From Euperipatoides rowelli (Eukaryota > Onychophora > Udeonychophora > Euonychophora > Peripatopsidae), in the NCBI GenBank assembly GCA_003024985.2, contig PXIH01S0000337.1: a stretch of DNA of 11,651 nucleotides; one strand, 5' to 3'. Below the pieces are notes generated by a model. The model saw only the letters and a list, made by a program, of their open reading frames with translations. It ran no database searches and was not told the DNA's origin. A program made the position numbers and the translations under genes. Shown here one piece after another: positions 8,978-11,651 of the stretch; position 1 is the stretch's first letter, and each line of letters opens with the position of its first letter.

Positions 8978-9198
8978 GAAACAAATGGATAATAATGTTA
9001 GCAAAAATAAAAAAAATAACACTGGAGAAATACTGTAGTTGCTTAAAGCTGCTGCCTATTTGATCTGAAATTATAGCAAACGTCTTATTAATATCTCATT
9101 ACATACAGTATATTAATTACNAGTGACTCAGTGATTTTTATAAAAGATACTCCAAACAAACAGGCTGAAAATAAACCTTTAACAGGTTTTATTTCCAT

Positions 9199-9217
9199 TT
9201 ATTTATTTATTTATTTT
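9199..9217. repeat. (ATTT)n microsatellite
   Basis: TTTA units repeat four to five times. It is a simple repeat with no other content. Confidence 0.7.
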
Positions 9218-9347
9218 ATATTACTGTTAAATCAAAATTGATTTTTACAGGTCATAATTAGAAAAAGCAATCAACAATAAAAATAACATATTTTACACTG
9301 ACTAATTTCAATACAAATAAACAGAACAATTTTACATATTGACTTCT

Positions 9348-9384
9348 TAAATAAAAGATATAGAATAACTCTAAATAAAAGATA
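9348..9384. repeat. Short tandem duplication of TAAATAAAAGATA
   Basis: The 13-mer occurs at 9348-9360 and 9372-9384, with similar flanks (TAGAATA and ATGGAATA after each). It is probably a local slippage duplication with a 24-base period. Confidence 0.5.
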
Positions 9385-9777
9385 ATGGAATATTTTTAAA
9401 ATCATCTCTCACTAAAAAATATAATCTCTAAGAATGTTAAGAAATATTATTAAAAACTTTGGAAATAATAGTTAATATTTTGTTTTCATTGTGTCAAGTT
9501 ATAACGTACAAAAGCCTTCCAAAAGCCTTCCGGTATTTTGAGGTGTTTTTTTTTTCTTAAAATAGATTTCAACTTCAATCACAATAATTATCTCAAAATT
9601 TCATGGATTTTATATTGATACGAAGAAACTTTTTCTCTGTTATTTTTTTTTTTTTTCTTCAAAATTTTAAGTAATATCGGTTGACTAAGAAGTTATGACA
9701 GGAGACTATAGAAAAGGGATCCAATAAGTGACAATTACTGCGTTTTCACAATCTGCACATCTATTTCAGTCCTANAG

Positions 9778-9915
9778 AGAAAGAAAAAAGGGGAAATAAT
9801 ATCTGAAAGAAATAGCGGCATATTCTGCCAGAGAATAATTTATTAAAATAACATTTGGGCCTAATTTCATTTAAAGATTAGATTTGATTAAAATCTCGTA
9901 TAAAAGACAATATTA
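9778..9915. repeat. Interspersed duplicated block, copy 1
   Basis: This block aligns with 10243-10385. Shared stretches include AAATAGCGGCATA (9810-9822), GGGA.ATAATA.CTG, and CATTTAAAGATTAGATT (9868-9884) followed by TATTAAAAT-like sequence. I judge identity as clearly above chance, roughly three quarters, by eye. It is non-coding. The ordered matches over about 140 bases show common descent. Confidence 0.65.
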
Positions 9916-9962
9916 AGTTAGAAGCATCGGCTAAGCACAAATAATAGTTGTGTGAAAATAGA

Positions 9963-10014
9963 AGTAGCATAAGTTAGTTGCAAAACATAGTAGCATAAGT
10001 TAGTTGAAAAACAA
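9963..10014. repeat. Tandem pair of 26-bp AGTAGCATAAGTTAGTTG units
   Basis: The 18-mer is identical at 9963-9980 and 9989-10006, each followed by an A-rich CAAAACAT/AAAAACAA spacer. A third, diverged copy sits about 1 kb upstream at 8955. The pair lies between the two copies of the duplicated block at 9778 and 10243. Confidence 0.75.
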
Positions 10015-10242
10015 ACGTGCACAATAACATCTTGAGGGCATAGGGAATGTTAATAATAAAATACTATGGAAAAATAGATGCTTTTAGCTTTGGTTAGTCA
10101 ATTATCTGGAAATTTTAAAGACATCTATGCTATAACATATTGACTATGGTGCCTATTTAGACTTTAATAATTAGAAAATGGGGGAACTTTTGGAATGTCT
10201 AAGAATAATGGTAAGCCTATGCTGTATGTAAAAAGGGAGGGG

Positions 10243-10385
10243 AAGGAAGAACAAAAGGGAGATAATACCTGTAGGAAATAGCGGCATAATATGCAGATCA
10301 GTAAATAATTAAATTTTTATGTATTAAAAATATCACTCATTTAAAGATTAGATTCTATTAAAATTTTGTCTAAAGTTAATATGAA
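10243..10385. repeat. Interspersed duplicated block, copy 2
   Basis: This is the partner of 9778-9915 at an offset of about 466-470 bases in the same orientation. It carries AAATAGCGGCATA at 10276-10288 and CATTTAAAGATTAGATT at 10338-10354. A TA-rich insertion/deletion lies between these anchors. Two copies of one dispersed repeat or an old segmental duplication are both possible. Confidence 0.65.
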
Positions 10386-10389
10386 GTGT

Positions 10390-11190
10390 GTTTTTCACAA
10401 CACAACAATATATTGTAGGCTACACAAACTGTGCTACAGTAACATTGAAAAGAATGGTGAAAATAACCATCATGAAACAAAAAATAGAATAATGAAAATA
10501 GAACCAATTCTCAGGAACACAGTCTATTAGAAGAGCACACCAAGAAAGGAGTATAGGCTCTAATTATACCCCAGGGAAAAATTTTGAATTTTACCAAGCA
10601 CAGATGATACAATAATAGTCCAAAAAGTGGATAATGGCAAATGATTCCACTTAAAATACATGGAAGTCAAACAGAATTCTGAAAGGCAAGGGTGTAGTGG
10701 AGAAAACTGGTTTCATATGTTGGAAGTACGTTAATTTGAAAGGCTACTAAAATCAAAAGGAAAAGGTCAACAGAAGCATTACAGAAACAATAGTTTGGTA
10801 CCGAGAAATATAGGCATGCTTAGGTAAATACATGACAGTATGAATGTATAGGATGTTGTAAAATCCATNGTCTAAGCATGTTTCTCTGACTTCTCCTCTT
10901 GTATAGATATTAATATCCCAAATCCCTGGGTTGTCTAGGCATGATTGTCTCACATTGCACCCTACTGCCATTGCACAAATATATACAGTAGGTTGCTGAA
11001 AGGCTTCTGCAGTGGTCTGGATTATCATTAGCTTTCTGTACATTCTTCCATGTGCAAACTATATTTGATCACAAATATACTAACATTGACTTGGGTAGAT
11101 ATAATGTGTGTGTGTTTGTGTATACACACAGTATACTGTGGAAATGCTGACCAAGAACGCCTCATTATTTCTTGGCAAAACATAGGTATA
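10390..11190. other. Intronic DNA without supported genes
   Basis: Minus-strand open stretches at 10753-11043 and 11028-11270 have no recognisable family, no coding-like composition, and one contains an N. A (TG)n-like tract at 11105-11120 runs into the 12-bp palindrome TGTGTATACACA (11117-11128). Confidence 0.4.
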
Positions 11191-11267
11191 TAGCGCCATC
11201 GCCGTAGAAGAGCTCCATCACTGCACTTTGACTTTTTTATCACTCTGAAAGAAATCAAAGGGGTATC

Positions 11268-11651
11268 CATACAAGAGTGCCCCCCTAGATTTTTGCTACA
11301 TTTTACCTCATCTAAGGTTCAGGACAGTGTATCAAACCATATAAGAGCGCCATGTAAAAATTTCATGCCACCATCTGACATTTTTATGCTGTTACGTCAT
11401 TTTTATGTGTTTTTCATCATCTAAATACATACAAGAGCGTCAGATAAAAAAAAAAACTCCATAGCCTATATGTAGTTTTTGTGAATAACGTTGAATCCTC
11501 ATTTACAGAACGAAAGAGCGCCGGTTACATAAAAAACCCTCCATATATGTAGTTTTTGTGAATAACGTTGAATACTCATTTACAGAATGAATGAGGCCTG
11601 TAAAAGTGAAAGTTTTAACTTCGATGGCGCTCTTACATGGCACATATAGGG
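11268..11651. repeat. Diverged tandem array with an AAGAGCGCC core, continuing past the window edge
   Basis: The core recurs as ACAAGAGTGCC (11271), ATAAGAGCGCC (11341), ACAAGAGCGTC (11431) and GAAAGAGCGCC (11512), spaced roughly 70, 90 and 81 bases apart. The last two units are strongly alike: a 45-base segment (11467-11511 and 11544-11588, period 77) containing TGTAGTTTTTGTGAATAACG differs at only two or three sites. At 11624-11640 the core appears inverted (ATGGCGCTCTTACATGG), matching TAAGAGCGCCATG at 11342-11354 on the other strand. A related TAGCGCCATCG lies at 11191. This looks like satellite-type or transposon-associated sequence. Confidence 0.7.

Noticed and set aside
2770-10869. Seven isolated N bases (2770, 5854, 5954, 7546, 9121, 9775, 10869)
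   Set aside because: These are most simply consensus ambiguities from sequencing or polymorphism, not biological structure.
10753-11043. 96-residue minus-strand open frame
   Set aside because: Contains an ambiguous base, has no family resemblance and low-complexity hydrophobic sequence. Nothing supports expression.
11028-11270. 80-residue minus-strand open frame
   Set aside because: No recognisable motif, and it covers a TG-rich simple repeat and part of the GAGCGCC-associated DNA. The length is expected by chance over this window.

Overview
The window looks like AT-rich nuclear DNA from an invertebrate animal. Coding sequence is sparse, introns are long, and there are decayed LINE and DNA-transposon copies and many short repeats. 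A frequent TAGGCCTA/TAGCCTA word family and GAGCGCC-type repeats are compatible with a marine invertebrate or arthropod, but I cannot fix the phylum. Seven isolated N bases are present (2770, 5854, 5954, 7546, 9121, 9775, 10869).

The one host gene I can support is a short first coding exon on the + strand. It starts at an ATG at 1276 in a good Kozak context and ends at a consensus-like splice donor at 1393/1394. Its peptide carries a DSRKRPL...TKR block that matches the N-terminal nuclear localisation region of NOVA/pasilla neuronal splicing factors. No KH-domain exon follows, so everything from 1394 to the end is read as part of a first intron longer than 10 kb. The DNA from 1 to about 1275 is then 5' flank, promoter and 5' UTR.

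Region by region: 1-1160 is AT-rich flank with a diverged tandem duplication (766-868 and 876-975). 1161-1393 is a locally CpG-richer promoter/exon segment. 1508-1576 holds a hairpin and tRNA-promoter-like boxes that may be a SINE relic. About 2622-4109 is a 5'-truncated, multiply frameshifted LINE reverse transcriptase with its C-terminal region. 4875-4916 is a near-perfect hairpin. 5215-5575 is an unidentified block with C-runs and T-runs. 5808-6620 is a broken pogo/Tigger-type (DDE_1) transposase that still shows all three catalytic aspartates. 6911-7023 is an array of CCGATTAATCGG palindromes that looks like a transposon end. 7025-8950 is featureless. 8955-10390 holds related short repeats, including a duplicated block of about 140 bp. 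11190-11651 holds a diverged tandem array with a GAGCGCC core that runs off the window.

No genes work together here: one host exon sits beside dead mobile elements. I found no convincing new biological system. The points most worth checking are the NOVA exon assignment, the palindrome array at 6911-7023 and whether it belongs to the pogo-like element, and the GAGCGCC array at the right edge.
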